NCBI GenBank assembly: GCA_964631745.1
Contig: CAZVWV010000003.1
Coordinates: 1-57,434, forward strand
Direction of reading: 5' to 3'
Source: CAZVWV01 sp964631745
GTDB taxonomy: Bacteria; Bdellovibrionota_C; UBA2361; JBGSMV01
DNA: 57,434 nt
Numbering within the stretch: the stretch's first letter is position 1; every line of letters begins with the position of its first letter. The position numbers were made by a program, and so were the translations under genes. Positions 18,126 to 26,999 of this stretch are shown here, in pieces. The notes below the pieces were generated by a model. That model had not been told where the DNA came from. It searched no databases and saw only the letters and a program-made list of their open reading frames with translations.

Positions 18126-19501
18126 TCGGTTTACAGTATGGTGACGAAGGCAAGGCTCGCATCGTGGATTCCCTTGCGGATCAATATGATATTGTGGCGA
18201 GGTTTAACGGAGGCGCCAATGCCGGCCACACGGTCCAGTCTAAAGGTGTAAAGCTAGCGCTGGCGCAGATTCCCTGTGGTGTGTTGCATGGTGACAAAAT
18301 TCTCTATATCGGATCGGGGTGCTTACTCTCTCTTAAAAAGCTGAAGGATGAACTGGATGCTTTGAGCGCAATCGGCATCGACCTGGAAGGACGCTTCTTG
18401 ATCTCGCCGTTTTGCTCGGTGGTGCAACCACACCAGATTGCGCTGGATCTATTGGATGCCGCTCACCTGGGCACTACAGGCAATGGAATGGGTCCGGCAT
18501 ACGCCGATCGAGCTAGGCGGGCTTACCAAGGCTGTTTACTCAATATCCGATTTGGCGAACTCTTATCTAAGCAAGATAAAATGCTCGCCCAAATGCGGGC
18601 CAACTGGCACCAGCATGCCAATAGTTTGGAGACGCTCGAGTTTGATCTCCCAAGTTATATTGAGCAAACCGCCGAAACCTTAGAGGCGCTAAATAAATAT
18701 GTGGCTCCGCACGGTTTGTATTTGCAGGAGCAGTTGCAGAAGGGAGCCAGGGTTGTTTTTGAGGGCGCACAAAGTGTGATGTTGGATGTCGCGCGCGGTA
18801 CCGTTCCGTATGTTACTGCAAGCCATACATTTCCCAGCTACGCCTGTTGTGGAGGGGATGTTTCCCCGAAATTTTGTCGAAAGATTATTGGGGTCGCCAA
18901 GGCGATCATGTCCAGGGTCGGCCACGGGCCATTCCCCTCCGAGCTTGGCGGAAGACGCTCTGAAGAGTACTGCATGCTGGATGCCGGCAAATTCAATACC
19001 AGAGAGAAGGAGAGCCTCCAATACAATCCCCGGGAACTACTGCAAAGAGAAGGCGATTTTGAATTGGGGATAGCGCTCAGAATGCTTTGCGGTGAGTACG
19101 GGACCAAAACCGGACGGCCCCGCAGAATAGGGATGCTTGACTTAGTGCAGCTGCGTTACGCGGTGAATGCTTGCAGTGTTGATCAATTATTTTTAAATCG
19201 CTGTGATTTATTACCTCTTTTTAGCAAGAGCCAGTACGAGGCCGTTCCAGTCGTAACGGCATACTCCTCAGCGCAAAATAGCATCGGAACCGGAGAGGCG
19301 GAGTTATTCTCTTACACGGATGCCACTAACTCTGTAGAGTTATTTGAATCCTTCGACATAAACGAGTTGTCAAAGCACAGCTTGCCTGAAGGCTTACAGG
19401 CATTGGTGAATCGCATTGAAGTTTTTTGTGGGTGTTCTGCTCGAGGTCTTGGAATTGGCCCAGATCGTGAAGAGATCCATTGGCGCTCGTCTGTTTGCTA
19501 G
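18098..19501 (+). CDS. Divergent adenylosuccinate synthetase (PurA family)
   Basis: A 467-residue PurA-fold enzyme. Catalytic Asp16 (QYGDEGKARIVD) and His44 (GGANAGHT) are kept, so chemistry is probably intact. FEGAQSVMLD and RVGHGPFPSEL are also normal. The aspartate-binding loop is changed: GTKTGRPRRIGMLD, with Lys337 where the family has Thr (about E. coli Thr300) and Met for Trp; GKAR replaces GKGK. An extra block before the loop is shared by one PurA subgroup. Normal PurA joins Asp to IMP. Here it could be a version insensitive to an Asp-mimicking inhibitor, a tailoring enzyme, or the cell's only, diverged PurA. Good AAGGAA ribosome site; overlaps the formyltransferase by 28 nt. Confidence 0.85.
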   Translation: MANGFYDVVVGLQYGDEGKARIVDSLADQYDIVARFNGGANAGHTVQSKGVKLALAQIPCGVLHGDKILYIGSGCLLSLKKLKDELDALSAIGIDLEGRFLISPFCSVVQPHQIALDLLDAAHLGTTGNGMGPAYADRARRAYQGCLLNIRFGELLSKQDKMLAQMRANWHQHANSLETLEFDLPSYIEQTAETLEALNKYVAPHGLYLQEQLQKGARVVFEGAQSVMLDVARGTVPYVTASHTFPSYACCGGDVSPKFCRKIIGVAKAIMSRVGHGPFPSELGGRRSEEYCMLDAGKFNTREKESLQYNPRELLQREGDFELGIALRMLCGEYGTKTGRPRRIGMLDLVQLRYAVNACSVDQLFLNRCDLLPLFSKSQYEAVPVVTAYSSAQNSIGTGEAELFSYTDATNSVELFESFDINELSKHSLPEGLQALVNRIEVFCGCSARGLGIGPDREEIHWRSSVC

Positions 19502-19508
19502 CGATGAA

Positions 19509-21191
19509 TTAGCACGCTATTGGTAGCTGATAAAGGCCAGCGCATCGGCCAAGAAAGTTTACATAATCATCAGTCTTGACCATCATGTTAGTAACTCCAT
19601 CCAAAATGGCAGGATTCTGGACTAATGCCAGCCAGGCGTCCCGTACGGCAATATCGAGCGCTTTTGCGCGTGCGTCCGAAAACGACTTATGCGCAAAAAG
19701 AAAGCTTTCCTTTCTGTAAGGTGCATCATCATTTGCTGTAACTACGGTACAGCTGTTATACAGCTCGCTAAACCGGCAATTTGGGAAACAAACGATGCCT
19801 CTTAAATCCGGATCTCCACTCGAAAGCGCTTTAGTAACTTCGTCTGCTTCCATATGTCGAATGGCTAAGCGCCGCTTATCAACCAGCTGTTGATCGATAA
19901 GTTCCTCAAGCACGAAAGCAGCCGTTGCGGGGGGATCCGATAGTAGCAGATATTCTCCATAGCTGTACGGCTTAGTGCGGGATTTTATGGCGTTGTTGGG
20001 TACGATCGTTTTGTGACCAACTTTGGGAAAGCCCATCAGAGAATAGTAGGGCACTTTGCCTCTGCGGCCCAGCACCATACCCGCGGATGGAAGCGTCAGC
20101 ACGCAGGCATCCGGCAAATCGGTTAGCTCGTTATTAGCCAGGCGTTGAAAGATCTCTACGGAATGAGAGAACTTGTAACGAATTTCTAGATTATAACCTT
20201 GATAATGTTTCAAATAAAGAAATACTGCGATCGCCCCAACGAAGGTCGGAGGAATTGCTACAACGATAGGACGGTCGGCCGTGAGAAGACGTCTCAAATG
20301 AAGCTCATCATAGGAACTTCCAAGTCGATTGGCGCCGATCAGGTGAGAATCGATCTCGCTTACAAGCGTTGTTCTGGTTCCTGCCATCTTGACGAATGTC
20401 TTATTACGACTAATCTTTCGAATCGTCCGCTCATACTGACTGCGATCGAAAATTTCAGTATGTCTTAAGGAACTAAGAATCTCGGAGCGGAAGGCCAGGC
20501 GCATTTTATCTTTGACTGTCTTTAGAAATGTTTTTGAAACAAAAATATTGTTATTGTCATCAGGTTTGGCGATAGGTAGGAAAGGCCCCGGCGCTCGTTC
20601 GCTTGTTGAGGTAAAGCGGCAATTAGTTGCGGGGCTAGGTACGCGGTTCAATCGATTTGCCTCACTCTCTTGTTCGATAAGTAGAGCCATATGCGCAATG
20701 CTGCGTGCATCGGAAATAGGGCGATCGTCTAAGTAAACCCGGATTTCATCTCTTAAAAGCAATTTTTGATTAACCCATATAATTACCGGTCCGACTCTCT
20801 TTCGCTCCGGATTTTGTCGTTTGAAGAGTCGCTTAATCATCGGGGTCCCGCATTTCAGTGTACCGAACATATCGGCAAGCCAACGGGTCTGTTTGCTAAT
20901 GGCATAATCAAGTGACGACGCTGGAGAAGCCGCTTCTCCAGCTATCTGCCCTATGGTTTCCAGTGAGATGGACTCCTCCGAAAGATCGCCCTGCATGGCG
21001 GCTGTTCTCAAAAGTAGTGTCGCCAAGGCTTGCACCGCTGGCGTCCATTGGAATGTGCAATCATTCTTCAGGGAAGAGAAACCCTTTCCGCGCGTTGCAT
21101 AGCGCGACTTTTCGAGAGCAGGATGTTGAAATTTTGTTGCCTGAAGTTCAGGGCGTAAAGCATTTGCAAACCACAGGCTCAATTGAGTCAT
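19509..21191 (-). CDS. Unknown protein with a substrate-binding-protein-like C-terminal domain
   Basis: A 560-residue protein without signal peptide or membrane segments. The region from about 320 (PIVVAIPPTFVGAIAVFLYLKHYQG) resembles the first lobe of a type 2 periplasmic-binding fold such as LysR effector domains; LPDACVLTLPSAGMVLG and RGIVCFPNCRF fit later strands. The N-terminal half is basic, helix-rich and unrecognised. A cytosolic, ligand-responsive regulator is one reading. It converges on the PurA-like gene with a 7-nt gap. I cannot name the family. Confidence 0.6.
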   Translation of the reverse strand: MTQLSLWFANALRPELQATKFQHPALEKSRYATRGKGFSSLKNDCTFQWTPAVQALATLLLRTAAMQGDLSEESISLETIGQIAGEAASPASSLDYAISKQTRWLADMFGTLKCGTPMIKRLFKRQNPERKRVGPVIIWVNQKLLLRDEIRVYLDDRPISDARSIAHMALLIEQESEANRLNRVPSPATNCRFTSTSERAPGPFLPIAKPDDNNNIFVSKTFLKTVKDKMRLAFRSEILSSLRHTEIFDRSQYERTIRKISRNKTFVKMAGTRTTLVSEIDSHLIGANRLGSSYDELHLRRLLTADRPIVVAIPPTFVGAIAVFLYLKHYQGYNLEIRYKFSHSVEIFQRLANNELTDLPDACVLTLPSAGMVLGRRGKVPYYSLMGFPKVGHKTIVPNNAIKSRTKPYSYGEYLLLSDPPATAAFVLEELIDQQLVDKRRLAIRHMEADEVTKALSSGDPDLRGIVCFPNCRFSELYNSCTVVTANDDAPYRKESFLFAHKSFSDARAKALDIAVRDAWLALVQNPAILDGVTNMMVKTDDYVNFLGRCAGLYQLPIAC

Positions 21192-21270
21192 TTAGCACTT
21201 TGACAAATATGCCTTGTTGGCCGGGCCTAAAGAAGCACGCCGACGAAAACAGTCACCCTGACGAAAAAAA

Positions 21271-21873
21271 TTATGGAATCAATCCCGACCGCAAGCTTTC
21301 TCCAAAATCATTGTTATCCAAAGCGACTGCCTCGTAACTAGTATTTGGGTTAGGTTGAAATCGGTCCCGAATCTCTCTTGCACGATACTTGATTCTCTGG
21401 GAGACGTCGTCTGGCGCGCCCGCCAAGAAATTAAACACGTGCTGACAAAAGGGAAGGATTCGACCCCCAAAATGTGAAATAAGTTCAAGACCATCAATTG
21501 CTGCAACATCACCTATATATGAAATTGGGATACTTAACATGGCGGCCACGCCCCGACCAATATTGCCTACAAACTGTTCCCCGATAGGACGCCCTAGCTT
21601 TTCAAAAGTATTATCAAGTTCAAGAATAGCGCGCGCGCAAACCGCACGAGAAATTTGGTCGCTGTCCCGTTCCCCCATTACGCGAATGAGAAGAGCTGAC
21701 AGTAGCTCCAAGCCTTCGGTGGGTAAGGTAAGTTCTCTTACAAGCCCGCGAACATTATCGATCTGAGTTGTTCCTAAGATTTGACTAAACGCACCGCTTA
21801 TAGCTGGCGTAATAAGACCAGCGGGAACTTCAATAAGTGATTGATTTCCTAAAACTGGAAGGGGGTTCTGCAT
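21271..21873 (-). CDS. Hypothetical protein
   Basis: A 200-residue protein I do not recognise. It is mostly helical with hydrophobic stretches (AVCARAILELDNTF, GRGVAAMLSIPISYIG) but no clear membrane span and no signal peptide. It lies 79 bp upstream of the 560-residue unknown gene on the same strand, so the two may be co-expressed. Amino-acid composition and reading-frame length look like a real gene; function unknown. Confidence 0.55.
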   Translation of the reverse strand: MQNPLPVLGNQSLIEVPAGLITPAISGAFSQILGTTQIDNVRGLVRELTLPTEGLELLSALLIRVMGERDSDQISRAVCARAILELDNTFEKLGRPIGEQFVGNIGRGVAAMLSIPISYIGDVAAIDGLELISHFGGRILPFCQHVFNFLAGAPDDVSQRIKYRAREIRDRFQPNPNTSYEAVALDNNDFGESLRSGLIP

Positions 21874-21980
21874 GAATGCACGTTTAAAGAGCCCTAGTCG
21901 TTAGAGAAGTGCGATAATTTACCGATTTTTGATTTCAGAGTCAAAGGAAAAGGGTGGACGAGAGAATCTTTAGTTTCATG

Positions 21981-21996
21981 GTAACCGAACGGTTAC
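21981..21996. promoter_or_regulatory. Palindrome GTAACC-GAAC-GGTTAC upstream of the tandem ligase
   Basis: A 6-bp perfect inverted repeat with a 4-nt spacer lies about 95 bp before the tandem Ddl start, in the divergent intergenic region 21874-22090. It may be an operator for either gene. The half-site GTAACCG also resembles IS66-type ends, but no partner end is near. Confidence 0.35.
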
Positions 21997-22090
21997 GATT
22001 TATGCGGATTGCAAACTATTTTTAGATTGACTTTGTTAAGCCTCATTTGCATAATAGGCTCCATTTTATTTCGAGCTTTGGCTAATTTAT

Positions 22091-24580
22091 ATGACGATTA
22101 GCGATTCACGGGATGTGCCCATCCGATTTGCGGTCGTGTGTGGCGGGCCGTCTGGAGAGCGTGGCATTTCATTAAATAGCGCCCGGTCGGTTCTCGATCA
22201 TATTGGTCAACATTTCCCTGATCTCTCCCTCTTCTATTTCGATAGCCATCTAAACGCTTATTTAATCTCTGCTGAGCACGCCTATTCCAATACGCCTGAT
22301 GATTTCGATTTTAGACTGCAATCAGGTGAATTTGCTTCGCCGCTCTCGGCAGAAGAATTCGTGAATGAGATTCGACGGCATGATTTAGTCTTCCCTGTAA
22401 TTCATGGAGCATTCGGCGAAGATGGTGGTTTGCCTGCATTGCTCGAACGCGCTGGTATCGCTTATGTCGGTGCAGATCCCCAGGGTTGTATTAATGCGTT
22501 TGACAAAGCCAGAGCCAAGAGTTTGATCAGCAAGGCCGGGCTATTAACTTTGCCGTGGATAGTAGTCGAGAGCGATGAAATCGGGAAAAATGAAAACGGA
22601 GGAAAGTCGAGCACTGGCTTGACGCACACGGCCTTGGCGCGCATTCAAGCGTTTTTTGAGCAACAGCGCACGGAGAGATATATTGTAAAACCAAGTCGCG
22701 GTGGGTCAAGCTTTGGAGTGCAAGTCGTAAGTTCAGCTGATGAGGCGGCCAACGCAGCCGCAAAAATATTTTCACAGGGATATTACCAAACAGCCATTAT
22801 AGAGCCACTGTGTACAGGGACAGAATTCACCGTTGTGGTTATGCAAAATGTTGTAGGCCAGCCTGTAGCGTTGCTTCCAATCGAAGTTGAAAAGCCCACG
22901 GGTCATGAGATTTTTGATTATCGCTTAAAATATCTTCCCAGTACCGAGGTGGCTTATCATTGTCCGCCCCGTTTCGAAGTTGCGGTTACGGAACAGATTC
23001 GTTCAGGTGGCGAACAGATTTTTAGCCTTCTAGGTTTACGCGATTATGCGCGCATTGACGGATGGCTGCATAACGGTGAGATCTATTGGTCGGATTTTAA
23101 CCCTATCAGTGGTCTTGAACAGAATAGTTTTTTCTTTATACAAGCAGCTAGAGTTGGCTTGAGTCATCGACAGGCTTTAACGCTATTGGTATCGAGCGCG
23201 GCTAACCGAAGCGGCCTTGCGCTCTTACCTGGTTTGGGTTCTATCGAGTTAGAAGTCGCTAAGCGGAAACAGAAGGTGGCAGTTTTGTTTGGCGGAAACA
23301 CTGCTGAGCGCCAGGTATCGGTCATGAGTGGCACTAACGTCTGGCTAAAATTGAAGAGTTCGGATCGCTTTGAACCTATCCCTTATCTGCTTGATCGTGA
23401 TGGCACTATTTTTGAGGTGCCCTACCCGTTTTGTTTGTATCATACGGTCGAAGAGATATCCGCCGCCTGTCGTAGCGCTTTGCAGAGGGAAGACGCCTCG
23501 ATGGAGTTAGAGATCTTTAAACTTAGAGAGCAGCTTCGTTGTCCGAGCAGCGGCTTCTCATCGCTTATTCCGCGGCCTACCAGTTTGGAAGAGATCGCGG
23601 CAAACCATGACTTCGTATTTCTTGGCTTGCATGGCGGTGCGGGCGAGGATGGGACTATTCAGCTGGAACTTGAGAGGCTTGGAGTCGCATATAATGGAAG
23701 TGGTCCGAGTAGCTCAGAACTTTGTATGGATAAATATGCCCTAGGTTTGCTCGTCGATAGAGCTAATCTTCCTGGCGTTTCAACCGCTGAAAAGTATCTT
23801 CTGGACTTAAATCAGCTTGATAATTTAAGTACCTCCGAACTTTGGGGGATGCTTCAGAGAAAACTTAGTGGTCCTTCCGTATTGGTGAAACCCCGCGCCG
23901 ATGGGTGTTCCTGTGGCGTGGCTGTACTTCATTCGGTTGCTGATTTGGCGAATTATCTTACCGCGATCGAACGTCAGCTTGAACATATTCCTCCGCATAC
24001 ATTAACCGATCAGCCGAATCCGATTGAATTGCCGAGTTCTAAGTCGTCGCAACTGCTTTTTGAAAGATTCGTTGTCACGGATCGTGTTGCGGTGCGGGAC
24101 GGTGTCTTAGATTGGGAGCACCGCTCAGGTTGGATTGAGCTAACAGTCGGAATATTGGGGTCGGGGAGAGATCTTAAAGCTTTAGATCCAAGTTTGACGG
24201 TTGCAAGTGCTGGTATCCTATCACTAGAAGAGAAATTTCAAGGCGGGACAGGCATTAATATTACCCCGCCGCCAAGTGAACACATAAATCCTCAGATATT
24301 GGAGCTTATAAAAACAAGGGTCGCGCAAGTTGCAGTGCTGGCTGGCGTCGAGGGATACGCCCGCATGGATATCTTTGCGAATGCAACCTCAGGGGAAATT
24401 ATAGTAATTGAGATTAACACCTTGCCTGGTCTTACCCCGTCCACGGTACTGTTTCAGCAGGCGCTTGCAGACCGCGCCTTCAAAAGGCCAGTAGATTTTC
24501 TTGAGGCCCTTATCGATTTGGGTATGGCTGCTCGACGTGAGCGTGGCGACTTGCAGAGTCCGGAAGCGTACAACAGCTGA
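22091..24580 (+). CDS. Tandem (double) D-alanine-D-alanine-ligase-like ATP-grasp protein
   Basis: An 829-residue protein, about twice the length of Ddl. Module 1 (about 8-385) has GGPSGERGISL, PVIHGAFGEDG and a variant metal/ATP site SDFNPISG. Module 2 (about 394-820) has VAVLFGGNTAERQVSV, GLHGGAGEDG and the canonical IEINTLPGLTPST. So module 2 looks fully Ddl-like while module 1 has drifted at the Glu-x-Asn ligand. The protein might ligate amino acids for peptidoglycan or another product, with one half catalytic and the other regulatory or of different specificity. No mur genes are near. No clear ribosome site precedes the ATG. Confidence 0.82.
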   Translation: MTISDSRDVPIRFAVVCGGPSGERGISLNSARSVLDHIGQHFPDLSLFYFDSHLNAYLISAEHAYSNTPDDFDFRLQSGEFASPLSAEEFVNEIRRHDLVFPVIHGAFGEDGGLPALLERAGIAYVGADPQGCINAFDKARAKSLISKAGLLTLPWIVVESDEIGKNENGGKSSTGLTHTALARIQAFFEQQRTERYIVKPSRGGSSFGVQVVSSADEAANAAAKIFSQGYYQTAIIEPLCTGTEFTVVVMQNVVGQPVALLPIEVEKPTGHEIFDYRLKYLPSTEVAYHCPPRFEVAVTEQIRSGGEQIFSLLGLRDYARIDGWLHNGEIYWSDFNPISGLEQNSFFFIQAARVGLSHRQALTLLVSSAANRSGLALLPGLGSIELEVAKRKQKVAVLFGGNTAERQVSVMSGTNVWLKLKSSDRFEPIPYLLDRDGTIFEVPYPFCLYHTVEEISAACRSALQREDASMELEIFKLREQLRCPSSGFSSLIPRPTSLEEIAANHDFVFLGLHGGAGEDGTIQLELERLGVAYNGSGPSSSELCMDKYALGLLVDRANLPGVSTAEKYLLDLNQLDNLSTSELWGMLQRKLSGPSVLVKPRADGCSCGVAVLHSVADLANYLTAIERQLEHIPPHTLTDQPNPIELPSSKSSQLLFERFVVTDRVAVRDGVLDWEHRSGWIELTVGILGSGRDLKALDPSLTVASAGILSLEEKFQGGTGINITPPPSEHINPQILELIKTRVAQVAVLAGVEGYARMDIFANATSGEIIVIEINTLPGLTPSTVLFQQALADRAFKRPVDFLEALIDLGMAARRERGDLQSPEAYNS

Positions 24581-24784
24581 ATTGGGATCTAGCTCTGCGC
24601 GCCATGGCGGCCGATGGGCTCAGGGATATTGCTGTGGTGTATACGGGGAAGTAAACTTTTGGGTTCTCCAGGGCTTTCTATTTAGCTTTAAGAAAAGTAT
24701 TTGCGAAGAGTCCCTGAGGAATTTCTGGTACTCTTTTGGCCCTTCATTCGGGCTGTAAATAAAATCTGCTCTTCCCATCACTAC

Positions 24785-26131
24785 TTAAAGTGGCTCACTA
24801 TCCAAGCTCCCAGCGGCAAAAATGGGCCAGCGTCTATTTAGTTTGCCATCTGTCGCGGGTTTTGGTGCGACAACCGTTTTGCCTGCGAGAATAATTGTAT
24901 GGGCTGGCTTATAGCGTTCCCGATAAATACTTAAGCTACGACTACGGGCGTTAGTACTTGATTTTACTTCTAGCGGAATCAGTTCGCTGGCACGCTCTAG
25001 AACGAATTCAATTTCCGACTCGCCCTCGTGCCAAGCTTTTGGGACTGAAGCGCCAGCCGAAAGTAACTCCAAAAGTACGTAATTTTCTGCGTAGAAGCCC
25101 TTGTACATATTGTCCCCCCAAGCGAAAATCTGTTGCGGTTCAAAACCAGAAAGATGGCGCAGCATTCCAAGATCAAACAGATAAAGTTTAAAGCGATTGT
25201 CTTTGCAATACGCACTCAACGGCGACAGGGCCTTTTCGGCTATATATACTTGGTGAATGAGTCCAGCTCGAGTAAGCCATTCAATTGGGCCACGTAGCTC
25301 ATCGAAGCTTTTCTTCCCTGAGATTACTTGTTTGAACTGAAATTTCTTGGCGCTGCCGTCAATTGCGCGAGCCAGCTGTGCGGGTATGTTTCTAAAAACA
25401 GTCTCTATATGCATGGCGCTTTCACTGCCACTATGTTTGGCTATGTCAGCAAGATAATCCTTGTAGATCCTTTCTTGAGTAGTCTTAATGTTTTGAATTT
25501 TTTCCAGCTTGCTCGGACCTGTAAGCCAAGCGACGACCGAATCTGGCAACCCACCGCAACAAAAGTAATCTAACATTAAGGACCACAATTGCTCGGTTAA
25601 ATAGGGGGAAGGGGGAGTCGCGGTGGCAATATTCCTGACTGATTCATAAAGGTCCAATTCATTGTGCGCAAGTAGAAATTCAAAGAATGATATCGGATAG
25701 AGAGTAACGCGATCGACTTGTCCAACTGGGAACGAGCCCTTGCTGAGAGAAATTCCCAGTAATGACCCGGCACAGGCCACAAAACTCCCTTTTAGATCTT
25801 CAGAGAAATACTTAAGTGAGGTTAAGGCCCGATCGCATTGTTGAATTTCGTCAAAAATTATAAGTGATTTATTAGGGTCAATCTTTTGCTGTATTTTAAT
25901 CCCAAGTTCAACAAGTATGTGCTTTGGGTCAAGTGTGCCCGAAAAGATAAGGGCGAGATCCGAGTCCCGTTCAAAATTAAAGTAGTGGCATGACTCAAAA
26001 TGTTCATTTCCGAATTTTTTAAGCAGCGCGGTTTTACCGACTTGTCTAGCTCCCTCCACTAACAAAGGTCTTCTATCTGGGTTTTTTGACCACGTTATGA
26101 GCTTATTTATAAGCGTTCGCTCTAAAAACAT
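24785..26131 (-). CDS. AAA ATPase with C-terminal DUF4143 domain
   Basis: A 448-residue ATPase: Walker A VEGARQVGKTALL (20-32), Walker B LIIFDEIQQCD, sensor SFVACAGSLLG, and a C-terminal DUF4143 domain with GESEIEFVLERA and LIPLEVKSSTNA, the nuclease-like E...ExK pattern. It belongs to a different subfamily from the genes at 2.1 and 43.5 kb. Upstream, an imperfect palindrome (CATAAAAATG facing ATGTTATATG, about 26129-26153) overlaps the start region. The gene stands alone between the tandem ligase and a repeat-rich gap. Function in the cell is not established for this family. Confidence 0.85.
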   Translation of the reverse strand: MFLERTLINKLITWSKNPDRRPLLVEGARQVGKTALLKKFGNEHFESCHYFNFERDSDLALIFSGTLDPKHILVELGIKIQQKIDPNKSLIIFDEIQQCDRALTSLKYFSEDLKGSFVACAGSLLGISLSKGSFPVGQVDRVTLYPISFFEFLLAHNELDLYESVRNIATATPPSPYLTEQLWSLMLDYFCCGGLPDSVVAWLTGPSKLEKIQNIKTTQERIYKDYLADIAKHSGSESAMHIETVFRNIPAQLARAIDGSAKKFQFKQVISGKKSFDELRGPIEWLTRAGLIHQVYIAEKALSPLSAYCKDNRFKLYLFDLGMLRHLSGFEPQQIFAWGDNMYKGFYAENYVLLELLSAGASVPKAWHEGESEIEFVLERASELIPLEVKSSTNARSRSLSIYRERYKPAHTIILAGKTVVAPKPATDGKLNRRWPIFAAGSLDSEPL

Positions 26132-26200
26132 AAAAATGTAGCAATGTTATATGGTTAGCTGGATCGAACCAATTTTATATAGAATCTCACCGACTTTCAA

Positions 26201-26236
26201 GGCCCTATTTTTCGGAAATTTCCGACTTTTAGGGCC
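26201..26236. repeat. Nested palindrome upstream of the minus-strand ATPase
   Basis: GGCCCTA (26201-26207) and TAGGGCC (26230-26236) enclose the perfect 12-bp palindrome CGGAAATTTCCG (26213-26224). The rest of 26237-26503 holds only a 12-bp tandem pair (GACTTTCCTGGC at 26440-26463) and no gene I can support. Confidence 0.5.
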
Positions 26237-26503
26237 CTTAAACTTCGAATGAGCAGTTGGATTGGCTGCGGTGTCGAAATGCGCCAAACTGTGGGCCCTC
26301 GGCATCACGGTCGGGAAGTAAAGTTTTTCATGCGGGAATGATGCAGGAAAATTGCTGGAATTCTTGAACGCCGGGTTTTAGCAGATGGCACGGCACATAA
26401 TCGCCTGGGGCGTGACAAGTATTCGAGAAAAGCCTCTGAGACTTTCCTGGCGACTTTCCTGGCAGCGCGAAGTTACTCGTCGCTATCCCACTCGCCTCGT
26501 AGA

Positions 26504-26926
26504 TCATCTAAGCGTGGCCAACGCAAGTCTGCTCAGTAATCGGGGCTGTACATGGTAGGGCCTTGTCTGATATTTCGGAGCGCAGGCGACTCGCCTGCCG
26601 ATGCCACGAAGCGGCATGGCGTGTTAGGCCGATAGGCAGCAATGGGGCGAACTGGTGGTGGCTGCCGCCCTAACGAGCAGTGCTTTTATGACCACCGGCC
26701 GACGAATCGTCCGTAAATCATCTAATGCTTGACCAACGCAAGTCTGCTCAGTAATCGGGGCTGTACATGGTAGGGCCTTGTCTGATATTTCGGAGCGCAG
26801 GCGACTCGCCTGCCGATGCCACGAAGCGGCATGGCGTGTTAGGCCGATAGGCAGCAATGGGGCGAACTGGTGGTGGCTGCCGCCCTAACGAGCAGTGCTT
26901 TTATGACCACCGGCCGACGAATCGTC
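26504..26926. repeat. Tandem 215-bp duplication of a REP-type element
   Basis: Two direct copies, with 194 bp identical between 26518-26711 and 26733-26926. Each holds the hairpin GCAGGCGA/TCGCCTGC (26582-26598; 26797-26813) also found at 1944, a TGCC/GGCA stem and a GGTGGT...ACCACC block related to 1970-2008 and 40281-40325. The whole ends with CCGACGAATCGTCGG then GCGCTCC (26914-26934), which mirrors the GGAGCGC at the left (26577). Recent duplication of an extragenic palindromic element is the simplest reading. The 26132-26999 gap holds no gene. Confidence 0.85.
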
Positions 26927-26999
26927 GGCGCTCCATAATACCCGTGCTATCTATCTATATATATTCTTTCTTCAAGCCGCGCGGCCGAGAAACTCAGCG

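Noticed and set aside
18098..19501. PurZ (phage 2-aminoadenine pathway) identity for the PurA-like gene
   Set aside because: The catalytic Asp of GDEGK, which PurZ replaces, is retained, and no phage or dZTP-pathway genes are present.
24572..24654. A plus-strand reading LALRAMAADGLRDIAVVYTGK ending at 24654, possible tail of another gene
   Set aside because: It has no start or upstream continuation as protein; it overlaps the end of the tandem ligase in another frame. Could be a remnant, but too short to support.
26624..26857. A 77-residue minus-strand open frame across the tandem repeat
   Set aside because: It spans the REP-type duplication; the frame is produced by repeat sequence and lacks protein-like features.
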